From positions 1 to 5,187 of the forward strand of contig JAQZAY010000273.1 of assembly GCA_029239415.1 (NCBI GenBank): DNA of 5,187 bases. Reading direction: 5' to 3'. The position numbers and the translations under genes are program-made. The notes below the pieces were generated by a model. It made no database searches. It was given only the letters and a program-made list of their open reading frames with translations, and was not told the DNA's origin. Each line of letters opens with the position of its first letter. Within the stretch, counting starts at the first letter, position 1. Source of the stretch: Pseudomonas sp. Its GTDB lineage: Bacteria; Pseudomonadota; Gammaproteobacteria; Pseudomonadales; Pseudomonadaceae. Shown piece after piece: positions 1 to 5,063 of the stretch.

Positions 1-72
1 GGTGCAACCGAGGAAGAAACGGGCACCGCGCTGGCCGGGTGCTTGGCGTTCATGGGAATGGACCGGCAATGA
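1..72 (+). CDS. Possible C-terminal end of an unidentified plus-strand gene (5' truncated by window)
   Basis: Reading from base 1 in frame 1 gives 23 codons (beginning GATEEETGTALAG, ending FMGMDRQ) and then TGA at 70-72. Most of these codons end in G or C, as expected for coding sequence in this genome. The stop lies 75 bp before the end of the convergent LysR gene, a natural spacing for two genes facing each other. I do not recognise the family from so short a piece. In Pseudomonas I recall formate-dehydrogenase-type oxidoreductase or accessory genes near this LysR regulator, but nothing in these residues confirms that. The fragment could also be non-coding, because a 23-codon open frame is not significant by itself. 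Confidence 0.35.
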   Translation, partial: GATEEETGTALAGCLAFMGMDRQ

Positions 73-147
73 ATTCAGCCTTCAGCCTAGGCGCAGGATT
101 GCCCAGCGTCTAATCGCTATTACCGATGCGACGATAGACCGCATTGA
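73..147. other. Spacer between convergent gene ends, with weak inverted repeat
   Basis: This 75-bp spacer lies between the TGA of the partial gene (70-72) and the TGA of the LysR gene (150-148). It holds a tandem 7-mer (TTCAGCC at 74-80 and 81-87), the palindrome GCCTAGGC (85-92), and an imperfect inverted repeat, CGATGCG (124-130) against CGCATTG (140-146), with a 9-nt loop and one G-U pair. The inverted repeat is where a bidirectional terminator would be expected, but neither strand has a T-run after it. I therefore do not call it an intrinsic terminator. Nothing else is evident. Confidence 0.3.
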
Positions 148-1023
148 TCATGGCGTGTCAAAGAGCTTGAAGCAGGCTTCGGCCAGCGCGGAGCGTGGCG
201 CCGCACGACGCATAATCAGCCCCAGTGGCGCCAGGGTATGGGCGTCTGCGATGGGTTGCAGGCGCAAGTGCTCGGTCAGACCTTCGAGCCCGCTGTCCAG
301 CGGCATGATTGCGCAGCACAGGCCACCATGGACGGCCTGGATCAACTGATGGACGGCATCGGTCTGCAGTAGGGGTTGCGGTGCAAGCCCGCGCGAGTGG
401 AAATTATGGTCGATGGATTGGCGAAAGTGCATGCCAGCGGTAAGCATGCCCAAGGGCAGTTCGGTGAGGGCTTCCCAGCTCAGCGCTTGCTCGCCGAAAT
501 CGTAGTGGCGCTGATCGAACAACAGGCCCATGCGCGTTTCACCCAGCGCCCGCGATTCGAAGCGTTCTTGGTCCAACCGTTCGAGAAACGAGACGCCCAG
601 GTCGATGCGGTTGCTCGCTAGTTGTTCGAGGATCTGCTCGGAGCTGAGCGAGCTGAGTTCGAAGCGCAGGTTGGGGTGCTCGCCGTGCAGGGTGTGCAGC
701 AGCGGCACCGGGTCGAAACTGGACAGTGGCACCACACCCAGACGCAGCGTCCCGACCAGGTGGCCGCGGCACGCCGCCGCTTCGGCCTGCAGGCCATCGT
801 AGGCGGCCAGGACGGTACGCGCCCAGGCCAGCACGCGCTCGCCGGGCGCGGTGAAACCTTCGAAGCGCTGGCCGCGCTTCACCAACGGCAAGTCGAGTTC
901 TTCTTCAAGGTTGCGCAGGCGCATCGAGAGGGTCGGCTGGGTGATGTGACAGCGCGCTGCGGCCTGGCCGAAGTGCCGCGTTTCATCCAACGCGATGAGG
1001 AATTTGAGTTGCTTGATGTCCAT
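148..1023 (-). CDS. LysR-type transcriptional regulator (OxyR-like architecture, redox cysteines absent)
   Basis: A 291-residue DNA-binding regulator of usual LysR length, probably acting in the cytoplasm as a tetramer. The N-terminal winged helix-turn-helix spans about residues 3-62, with the recognition helix around 28-38 (TQPTLSMRLRNLEEEL-type motif). The effector-binding domain follows from about residue 91 (GTLRLGVVP) to the end. The N-terminus resembles OxyR-subgroup members. However, the segment I would align with the OxyR redox loop (about residues 197-209, GMHFRQSIDHNF) has no cysteine, so peroxide sensing by that mechanism is unlikely. The pair C236-C237 lies in the later GG-L-CC-AIMP motif and is not an OxyR equivalent. 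The ATG start is preceded by AGGAG at 5-nt spacing. It lies 72 bp downstream of yrfG on the same strand and has its own candidate promoter. Its effector and targets cannot be read from the sequence; its targets may include the gene ending at 72. Family call is firm, role unknown. Confidence 0.93.
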   Translation of the reverse strand: MDIKQLKFLIALDETRHFGQAAARCHITQPTLSMRLRNLEEELDLPLVKRGQRFEGFTAPGERVLAWARTVLAAYDGLQAEAAACRGHLVGTLRLGVVPLSSFDPVPLLHTLHGEHPNLRFELSSLSSEQILEQLASNRIDLGVSFLERLDQERFESRALGETRMGLLFDQRHYDFGEQALSWEALTELPLGMLTAGMHFRQSIDHNFHSRGLAPQPLLQTDAVHQLIQAVHGGLCCAIMPLDSGLEGLTEHLRLQPIADAHTLAPLGLIMRRAAPRSALAEACFKLFDTP

Positions 1024-1028
1024 GCTCG

Positions 1029-1033
1029 CTCCT
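1029..1033 (-). promoter_or_regulatory. Ribosome binding site of the LysR gene
   Basis: On the minus strand this reads AGGAG, five nucleotides before the ATG at 1023-1021. It supports that ATG as the true start and argues against a longer N-terminus. Confidence 0.7.
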
Positions 1034-1048
1034 GGGTTGGCGATGCGC

Positions 1049-1054
1049 AGTATA
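1049..1054 (-). promoter_or_regulatory. Candidate -10 element for the LysR gene
   Basis: The minus strand reads TATACT, one mismatch from TATAAT, 25 nt upstream of the start codon. A leader of about 20 nt would hold the ribosome binding site. No good -35 hexamer is present 16-18 nt upstream (sequence around GGACCTAC). The promoter would therefore be weak or dependent on an activator, as many LysR promoters are. It suggests the regulator can be transcribed apart from yrfG. Motif-based inference only. Confidence 0.4.
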
Positions 1055-1090
1055 GCGACACGCGCTGGCGGTAGGTCCCTGGCCAGCCGG

Positions 1091-1107
1091 GCGGGTCACA
1101 AACCCGC
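1091..1107 (-). repeat. Inverted repeat spanning the yrfG stop codon
   Basis: GCGGGT (1091-1096) and ACCCGC (1102-1107) form a perfect 6-bp GC-rich stem with a 5-nt loop. The stop codon of yrfG (TGA, 1098-1096) spans the loop and the base of one arm. No U-tract follows on the minus strand, so it is not a standard intrinsic terminator. It could still slow transcription, protect the yrfG 3' end, or have no function. Confidence 0.35.
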
Positions 1108-1758
1108 GATGAGCTCGCGGTAGTCACCCACCGCCGCGAACTCCTCGGTGTCCTTGGCGCCCTTGCGGCTGTCGGGCTCGCTGACCGCCAGCAGGTGCTT
1201 GATCCCGTAGGCCCGGGCGCTGCGCAGCACGGGCAGGGTGTCATCGATGAACAGGCTGCGCGCCGGGTCGAAGCCGATGTCGGCCTGCAGGGCGTCCCAG
1301 AACTGCGCGTTTTCCTTGGGGTAGCCGTAGTCGTGGGAGCTGATCATCCGCTCGAAATAGGGCGCCAGCTCGATGCGCTCCAGTTTCAGCGACAGCGAGT
1401 CGCGGTGGGCGTTGGTGATCATGATCACGCGCTTGCCGGCCTGCTTGATGGCGGCCAGGAACGTGTCTGCGTCGGGCCGCAGGGCAATCAGCTCGGCGGT
1501 TTCGCGTTTGAGCTCGCGCACCGGGATATTCAGCTCGCGGGTCCAGAAATCCAGGCAGTACCAGTTCAGCTTGCCGGCGTTGTCGGTGAACAGCGGTTGC
1601 AGCTCCAACTGCGCCATCGCCAGACTGACCCCGTGCACCTGCGCATAGCGTTGCGGCAGATGCTCCAGCCAGAAGTGGTTGTCGTAATGCAGGTCGAGCA
1701 GGGTGCCGTCCATGTCCAGCAGGACGGTGTCGATGGTGCTCCAGGCGAGGCAAGGCAT
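1096..1758 (-). CDS. yrfG: GMP/IMP 5'-nucleotidase, HAD superfamily (YrfG)
   Basis: A 220-residue cytoplasmic HAD hydrolase, almost the length of E. coli YrfG, which dephosphorylates GMP and IMP to nucleosides in purine turnover. All four HAD motifs are visible. Motif I is DMDGTLLD at 15-22, with nucleophile D15 and acid/base D17. Motif II is T115 in MITNA. Motif III is K148 in GYPKEN. Motif IV is D172-D173 in FIDDT. An alpha-helical cap of the small HAD-nucleotidase type lies at about 25-95, including NHFWLEHLPQRYA and WYCLDFW. The frame is open further upstream to 1953, but that would run into nudE on the opposite strand. The ATG at 1758 places motif I at the family's usual distance from the N-terminus and has a modest GAGAA ribosome site at 8-nt spacing. 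It is divergent from nudE, with the LysR gene downstream. Substrate assignment rests on family resemblance, and I am confident of the family. Confidence 0.93.
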   Translation of the reverse strand: MPCLAWSTIDTVLLDMDGTLLDLHYDNHFWLEHLPQRYAQVHGVSLAMAQLELQPLFTDNAGKLNWYCLDFWTRELNIPVRELKRETAELIALRPDADTFLAAIKQAGKRVIMITNAHRDSLSLKLERIELAPYFERMISSHDYGYPKENAQFWDALQADIGFDPARSLFIDDTLPVLRSARAYGIKHLLAVSEPDSRKGAKDTEEFAAVGDYRELIAGL

Positions 1759-1791
1759 AGCGAAGATTCTCGGGCAGTGGTGGATCAAGGG

Positions 1792-1808
1792 TGGCCTGCC
1801 GCAGGCCA
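1792..1808. repeat. Perfect 8+1+8 dyad in the yrfG/nudE divergent region
   Basis: The sequence TGGCCTGCCGCAGGCCA is perfectly symmetric about a single central C (1800). It begins about 25 bp upstream of the candidate nudE -10 and covers where its -35 would be. It lies 34 bp from the yrfG start codon. It could be an operator for a dimeric regulator, a cruciform or hairpin element, or chance in GC-rich DNA. No neighbouring gene is an obvious partner. Confidence 0.5.
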
Positions 1809-1837
1809 AGCCACGGTATAGTAACCCGTTCACGTCC

Positions 1838-1842
1838 AGGAG
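1838..1842 (+). promoter_or_regulatory. Ribosome binding site deciding the nudE start
   Basis: AGGAG lies 7 nt before the ATG at 1850. The frame is open back to 1703, inside yrfG on the other strand. This strong site and the family length fix the start at 1850. Confidence 0.75.
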
Positions 1843-1849
1843 CTGCCCG

Positions 1850-2416
1850 ATGCGCCAGAAACCCGAAGTCCTCGCCCGCGAAATCGTTGCCAGCAGTCGC
1901 CTGTTCCGTGTCGAGGAAGTGCAGTTGCGCTTCTCCAATGGCGTGGAGCGCACCTACGAGCGTCTGGTGGGCCGCGGCAATGGTTACGGTGCGGTGATGA
2001 TCGTGGCGATGGCCGATGCCGAGCATGCCCTGCTGGTCGAGGAATATTGCGGCGGGACCGATGCTTATGAACTGTCGTTGCCCAAGGGTTTGATCGAGCC
2101 GGGCGAAGACGTGTTGGCGGCCGCCGACCGCGAGCTCAAGGAGGAGGCCGGATTCGGCGCACGTGAACTGGAGCACCTCACCGAACTGTCGCTGTCGCCT
2201 GGGTACATGAGCCAGAAGATCCAGGTCGTGCTGGCGCAGGGGCTGTACGAGGAGCGGCTCGAGGGCGATGAGCCGGAGCCTATGCGCGTCGAACGGGTCA
2301 ACCTGCGTGACCTGTCCGGCCTGGCCCAGCATCCGCAGTTCTCCGAAGGCCGCGCATTGGCCGCCCTGTACCTGGCGCGTGACCTGTTGATCCAGCGCGG
2401 AGTGTTCAGCCTGTGA
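1850..2416 (+). CDS. nudE: ADP compounds hydrolase NudE (Nudix family)
   Basis: A 188-residue cytoplasmic Nudix hydrolase, close to the E. coli NudE length of 186. The family cleaves ADP-ribose, NADH and diadenosine polyphosphates at the pyrophosphate bond in a metal-dependent reaction that releases AMP. The Nudix box is complete at residues 80-102: G80, E86, R94-E95, E98-E99 and G101, matching GX5EX7REUXEEXGU with no substitution. The SPGYM motif at 116-120 after the box, also seen in ADP-ribose-type Nudix enzymes, fits NudE. The start at 1850 is supported by AGGAG at 7-nt spacing. The stop TGA overlaps the GTG start of cysQ, so the two are probably co-translated. It is divergent from yrfG. 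I am confident of the family. The choice of NudE over another ADP-ribose pyrophosphatase rests on length, motif and the neighbouring yrfG, a pairing also seen nearby in E. coli. Confidence 0.93.
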   Translation: MRQKPEVLAREIVASSRLFRVEEVQLRFSNGVERTYERLVGRGNGYGAVMIVAMADAEHALLVEEYCGGTDAYELSLPKGLIEPGEDVLAAADRELKEEAGFGARELEHLTELSLSPGYMSQKIQVVLAQGLYEERLEGDEPEPMRVERVNLRDLSGLAQHPQFSEGRALAALYLARDLLIQRGVFSL

Positions 2417-3270
2417 GCGACGTCGAACGTCTGTTGCCCGAAATCGTGGCGCTGGCCCATCAGGCCGGCGCGGCAATCCTGCCGTTCTGGCGGGCCGATG
2501 TGCAGGTCATGGCCAAGGCCGACGAGTCGCCGGTGACTGCCGCCGATCTGGCGGCGCATCAGATCATCGTCGACGGGTTGACGGCGCTGGCGCCCGATAT
2601 CCCGATCCTGTCCGAAGAAGATGCGGACATCGCCCTCGCGGTGCGTGAACGCTGGACCCGCTGGTGGCTGGTCGATCCGCTGGACGGCACCAAGGAGTTC
2701 ATCAACGGCAGCGAAGAATTCACCGTCAACATCGCGTTGATCGAGAACGGTCGGGTGGTGTTCGGCGTGGTCACCGTGCCGACAACGGGCAGTGCCTACT
2801 ATGGCGGTGCCGGGCTGGGTGCCTGGCATGCAGCGGGCGGAGAACCGGCCCAACCGATCGGCGTACGCAGTGTGCCTGCGCCCGGCAGCGCGTTTACCGT
2901 GGTCGCCAGTCGGCGACATTCCAGCCCCGAACAGGAGCACCTGCTGGCCGGTCTGAGCACCGTGGTGGGCCCGCTGGAGCTGGTCAGTGTCGGCAGTTCG
3001 CTGAAGTTCTGCCTGTTGGCCGAAGGCGCCGCCGATTGCTATCCGCGCCTGGCGCCAACCTCGCAGTGGGACACCGCTGCGGCCCAGGGCGTGCTCGAAG
3101 GCGCGGGTGGCGAAGTGTTGCAGATCGACGGACAGCCGTTTGTCTATGCGGCCCGCGAGTCACTGCTCAATCCGTCGTTCCTGGCGCTGCCCAGCAATGT
3201 GCCCTGGCGTCAGTCGCTGGTTACGCTGGCGCAGGCGGGGTGTGGGCAACCACCACATACTGACCGCTGA
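2413..3270 (+). CDS. cysQ: 3'(2'),5'-bisphosphate nucleotidase CysQ, with C-terminal extension
   Basis: A 285-residue phosphatase of the inositol monophosphatase fold. CysQ hydrolyses 3'-phosphoadenosine 5'-phosphate (PAP) to AMP and phosphate with Mg2+. Metal and catalytic residues are visible: E68-E69 in LSEED (66-70), the DPLDGT motif at 88-93 (D88, D91, T93), GSSLKFC at 194-200, and W219-D220 in QWDTAAAQ near the C-terminal metal site. The GTG start overlaps the nudE stop as GTGA (2413-2416), with GGAG 10 nt upstream, which indicates translational coupling. E. coli CysQ is 246 residues, so this protein is longer. The last 16 codons (270-285, ending QPPHTDR) overlap the 3' end of the thioesterase gene on the opposite strand and look like a non-conserved tail. 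In pseudomonads whose sulfate assimilation reduces APS directly, the main PAP source may be phosphopantetheine transfer from CoA to carrier proteins. That is inference. Confidence 0.93.
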   Translation: MSDVERLLPEIVALAHQAGAAILPFWRADVQVMAKADESPVTAADLAAHQIIVDGLTALAPDIPILSEEDADIALAVRERWTRWWLVDPLDGTKEFINGSEEFTVNIALIENGRVVFGVVTVPTTGSAYYGGAGLGAWHAAGGEPAQPIGVRSVPAPGSAFTVVASRRHSSPEQEHLLAGLSTVVGPLELVSVGSSLKFCLLAEGAADCYPRLAPTSQWDTAAAQGVLEGAGGEVLQIDGQPFVYAARESLLNPSFLALPSNVPWRQSLVTLAQAGCGQPPHTDR

Positions 3271-3688
3271 ACGTTACCGCACAGCGCTCGCCATCCAGCA
3301 CCTGGGTCTGCAGTTGCAGGCGCGCCCGGCCATGGCGTCGGTAGGTCTTGAGAAAGCGCTGCCAAAGAGCCTCGTCGATGTTTTCGCACACGGCTAAGGC
3401 GTCGCCGGCCACCGGCAGGGGATAGTCGATCTGACCCTGCTGGATGACGATATGGCCACCGCTCAGGCCGGCCTCGCCCAGGCGCAGGTGCAGCCAACCC
3501 CAGCCCGCCAGCACGGCGGCACAGTACAGGCTGCCGCCGAACATCGTGTTCTTGTGGTTGACGTTCGGTGCCAGCGGCACATGCAGGCGCAGGCAATGGT
3601 TGTCCCAGGCCCGCACGCGCAGGCCCATGTCGCCGGTCAGCGGAATGTCGTGATGCAGCAGCCGCTCGAGGGCCTGGATTTCACTCAT
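3221..3688 (-). CDS. Small hot-dog-fold thioesterase, YiiD C-terminal domain type
   Basis: A 155-residue single-domain protein that I assign to the putative thioesterase family related to the C-terminal domain of E. coli YiiD. The family presumably cleaves acyl-CoA or acyl-carrier-protein thioesters, but its substrates are not established. The signature lies at residues 42-63 (N42-x-N44, TMFGGSLY at 48-55, then AGWGWLHL at 61-68), at the start of the long hot-dog helix. The C-terminal strand is about 138-147 (VTFSGQYVVV). No signal peptide or membrane segment is visible, so it is probably cytoplasmic. The ATG at 3688 is preferred: GGAGG lies 8 nt upstream and the reading begins inside the last codons of the dctD-type gene (8-nt overlap). 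A TTG at 3706 is in frame but lacks a ribosome site. The 3' end overlaps cysQ by 50 bp tail-to-tail. Operon position suggests co-expression with the sensor-regulator pair. The physiological role is unknown. Confidence 0.82.
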   Translation of the reverse strand: MSEIQALERLLHHDIPLTGDMGLRVRAWDNHCLRLHVPLAPNVNHKNTMFGGSLYCAAVLAGWGWLHLRLGEAGLSGGHIVIQQGQIDYPLPVAGDALAVCENIDEALWQRFLKTYRRHGRARLQLQTQVLDGERCAVTFSGQYVVVAHTPPAPA

Positions 3689-5063
3689 GTTCCTCGCCTC
3701 CACCAAAGCTCAGGCCGTGCTTGCGCAGCTTGTCGTGCAAGGTCTTGCGGGGGATGCCGAGGGCTTCGGCCAGACTGCGAACGGAGGTGTGCGAGCGGCT
3801 CATTTCGGCCGCGATCAAGGCGCGTTCGAAATGCTCGACCTGGTCGCTGAGCCCGCCCGTGACCGTGCGGGTCATCTCCACCGGGCCGGGCTCGCCGTTG
3901 TCCAGCGCCAGTTCCAGGCCCAGGGCGAAGCGCTCGGCAGCGTTCTGCAGTTCGCGCACGTTGCCCGGCCAGCTGTGTCGCAACAACAACGCGCGTTGCG
4001 CTGCGGAGAGTTCGTTGGCCAGCACGCCGTGGCGTTCGGCCGCGGCATCGGCGTAGTACTGGAACAGCATCAGCACGTCTTCGCCCCGCTCGCGCAGTGG
4101 CGGGATGCGTAGCGAGGCGACATTGAGGCGGTAATACAGGTCGGCGCGGAAGCGTCCCTGATCGGCGGCCTGGCGCAGGTCTTCCTTGGTCGCGGCGATC
4201 ACCCGGATATCCAGGCGGATCTGCTGGTTGCCCCCCAGGCGCTCGACCATCCGTTCCTGCAGCAGGCGCAGCAGCTTGACCTGTACGTCCAGGCTCATGC
4301 TTTCGATTTCGTCGAGGAACAGGGTGCCGCCGTTGGCGAACTCGAACTTGCCGATGCGGCGTTTCTGCGCGCCGGTGAAGGCGCCGGGCTCATGGCCGAA
4401 CAGCTCGCTTTCCACCACCGATTCGGCGAGGGCGCCGGCGTTGATCGCCACGAAAGGGCCGTTGCGGCGGCTGGAGAGGTCGTGCAGGGCGCGCGCCACG
4501 ACCTCCTTGCCGGCGCCGGTTTCACCCAAGATCAGCACGTCGGCGCGGGTCCCGGCCAGCGCGCCGATCTGCTCGCGCAGGCGTGCCATGGAGGCCGACT
4601 GGCCGACCAGTCGCGTACTCAATTGCTGCCGATCGCTCAGAGCCATGCGCAGGCTGCGGTTGTCCAGCACCAGGCGGCGTACGGCCAAGCCGCGGCGTAC
4701 GCTGTCGAGCAGCGCGTCGCTGGCGAACGGTTTTTCGAGGAAGTCGTAGGCCCCGGCGCGCATGGCCTGCACGGCCAGCGGCACGTCGCCGTGCCCGGTG
4801 ATCAGCAGGACCGGCAGTTCGGTATCGCGGGCATGCAGTTGTTCGAGCAATTGCAGGCCGTCGATGCCCGGCATGCGGATATCGCTGACCACCACGCCAG
4901 GCCAGTCGCGCTCGATGCGCGCGGACAGGCCCTGGGCATCGGCCAGGGCCAGCACCTTGAGGCCGGCCAGGTCCAGGGTCTGGCTCAAGGCCTGACGCAG
5001 ATGGGGGTCGTCGTCGATCAGCACGACCTGGATCTTGCTGTCGATGGCGCTGTCGCTGGTCAT
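3681..5063 (-). CDS. dctD: Sigma-54-dependent response regulator, DctD type
   Basis: A complete 460-residue NtrC-family activator. The receiver domain (about 12-125) has acidic residues D17-D19, phosphoacceptor D61 in SDIRMPG, T89 in LLITGHGD and K111 in EKPF. The AAA+ domain (about 151-380) has Walker A GETGAGKE at 180-187, an intact sigma-54 contact loop GAFTGA at 227-232, Walker B LFLDE at 248-252, FRADLYYRLN at 305-314 with the arginine-finger region, and WPGNVRELQ at 365-373. The Fis-type helix-turn-helix at about 426-452 ends in GIPRKTLHDKLRKHGL, close to the GIPRKTFYDKL motif I recall from rhizobial DctD. Phosphorylated DctD activates sigma-54 promoters of C4-dicarboxylate uptake genes. 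The ATG at 5063 overlaps the sensor kinase stop (ATGA), with GAGGA at 9-nt spacing. The family is certain. The substrate is less so, because Pseudomonas carries several DctD-like paralogues (MifR type, for example) and no transporter gene is in view. Confidence 0.9.
   Translation of the reverse strand: MTSDSAIDSKIQVVLIDDDPHLRQALSQTLDLAGLKVLALADAQGLSARIERDWPGVVVSDIRMPGIDGLQLLEQLHARDTELPVLLITGHGDVPLAVQAMRAGAYDFLEKPFASDALLDSVRRGLAVRRLVLDNRSLRMALSDRQQLSTRLVGQSASMARLREQIGALAGTRADVLILGETGAGKEVVARALHDLSSRRNGPFVAINAGALAESVVESELFGHEPGAFTGAQKRRIGKFEFANGGTLFLDEIESMSLDVQVKLLRLLQERMVERLGGNQQIRLDIRVIAATKEDLRQAADQGRFRADLYYRLNVASLRIPPLRERGEDVLMLFQYYADAAAERHGVLANELSAAQRALLLRHSWPGNVRELQNAAERFALGLELALDNGEPGPVEMTRTVTGGLSDQVEHFERALIAAEMSRSHTSVRSLAEALGIPRKTLHDKLRKHGLSFGGGEEHE
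3697..3701 (-). promoter_or_regulatory. Ribosome binding site deciding the thioesterase start
   Basis: The minus strand reads GGAGG, 8 nt before the ATG at 3688-3686. It lies inside the 3' end of the upstream regulator gene. A second purine stretch, GAGGA, is only 2 nt from the ATG and too close to act. This selects 3688 over the in-frame TTG at 3706. Confidence 0.65.

Larger units (their letters stand above)
1759..1849. promoter_or_regulatory. Divergent promoter region between yrfG and nudE
   Basis: This 91-bp region separates the two start codons and must carry signals for both transcripts. On the plus strand TATAGT (1817-1822) is a plausible -10 for nudE. The same AT-rich spot reads TATACC on the minus strand (1820-1815), so the two RNA polymerases could compete. 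Neither direction shows a convincing -35 hexamer at 16-18 nt. A 17-bp dyad (1792-1808) occupies the place of the nudE -35. The promoter calls are motif-based inference. Confidence 0.5.

Noticed and set aside
117..137. CTAT...ATAG arms resembling half of an OxyR-type binding site, downstream of the LysR gene
   Set aside because: The arms are only 4 bp with 13-nt spacing and do not fit the ATAG-N7-CTAT register. The site lies between convergent gene ends, where a promoter operator is not expected.
111..151. A 13-codon minus-strand frame starting at an ATGA overlap with the LysR stop, reading like a -1 extension (MINAVYRRIGNSD)
   Set aside because: Only about half its codons end in G or C, unlike the surrounding genes. 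No slippery sequence is visible, and the LysR protein already has normal length, so coincidence is more likely.
2..349. Plus-strand open frame of 115 codons opposite the 3' end of the LysR gene
   Set aside because: It covers most of the effector-domain end of a convincing LysR protein, has no start signal within the window, and is Arg/Ser/Trp-rich in the manner of a shadow frame.
1241..2476. Long minus-strand open frame (411 codons) lying opposite nudE and across the 5' half of yrfG
   Set aside because: The translation is rich in Arg, Gln, Ala and Pro with no recognisable motif. It runs through the divergent promoter region and overlaps two genes with complete catalytic motifs. Such shadow frames are expected from strong third-position GC.
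2065..2940. Minus-strand open frame of 291 codons opposite nudE and cysQ
   Set aside because: It is composed of His/Arg/Gln-rich shadow sequence with no family resemblance and lies wholly antisense to genes with intact Nudix and phosphatase motifs.
3241..3257. Possible terminator hairpin TGTGG/CCACA between the convergent cysQ and thioesterase ends
   Set aside because: The stem is only 5 bp with a 7-nt loop and no T-run on either strand. The bases are coding on both strands.
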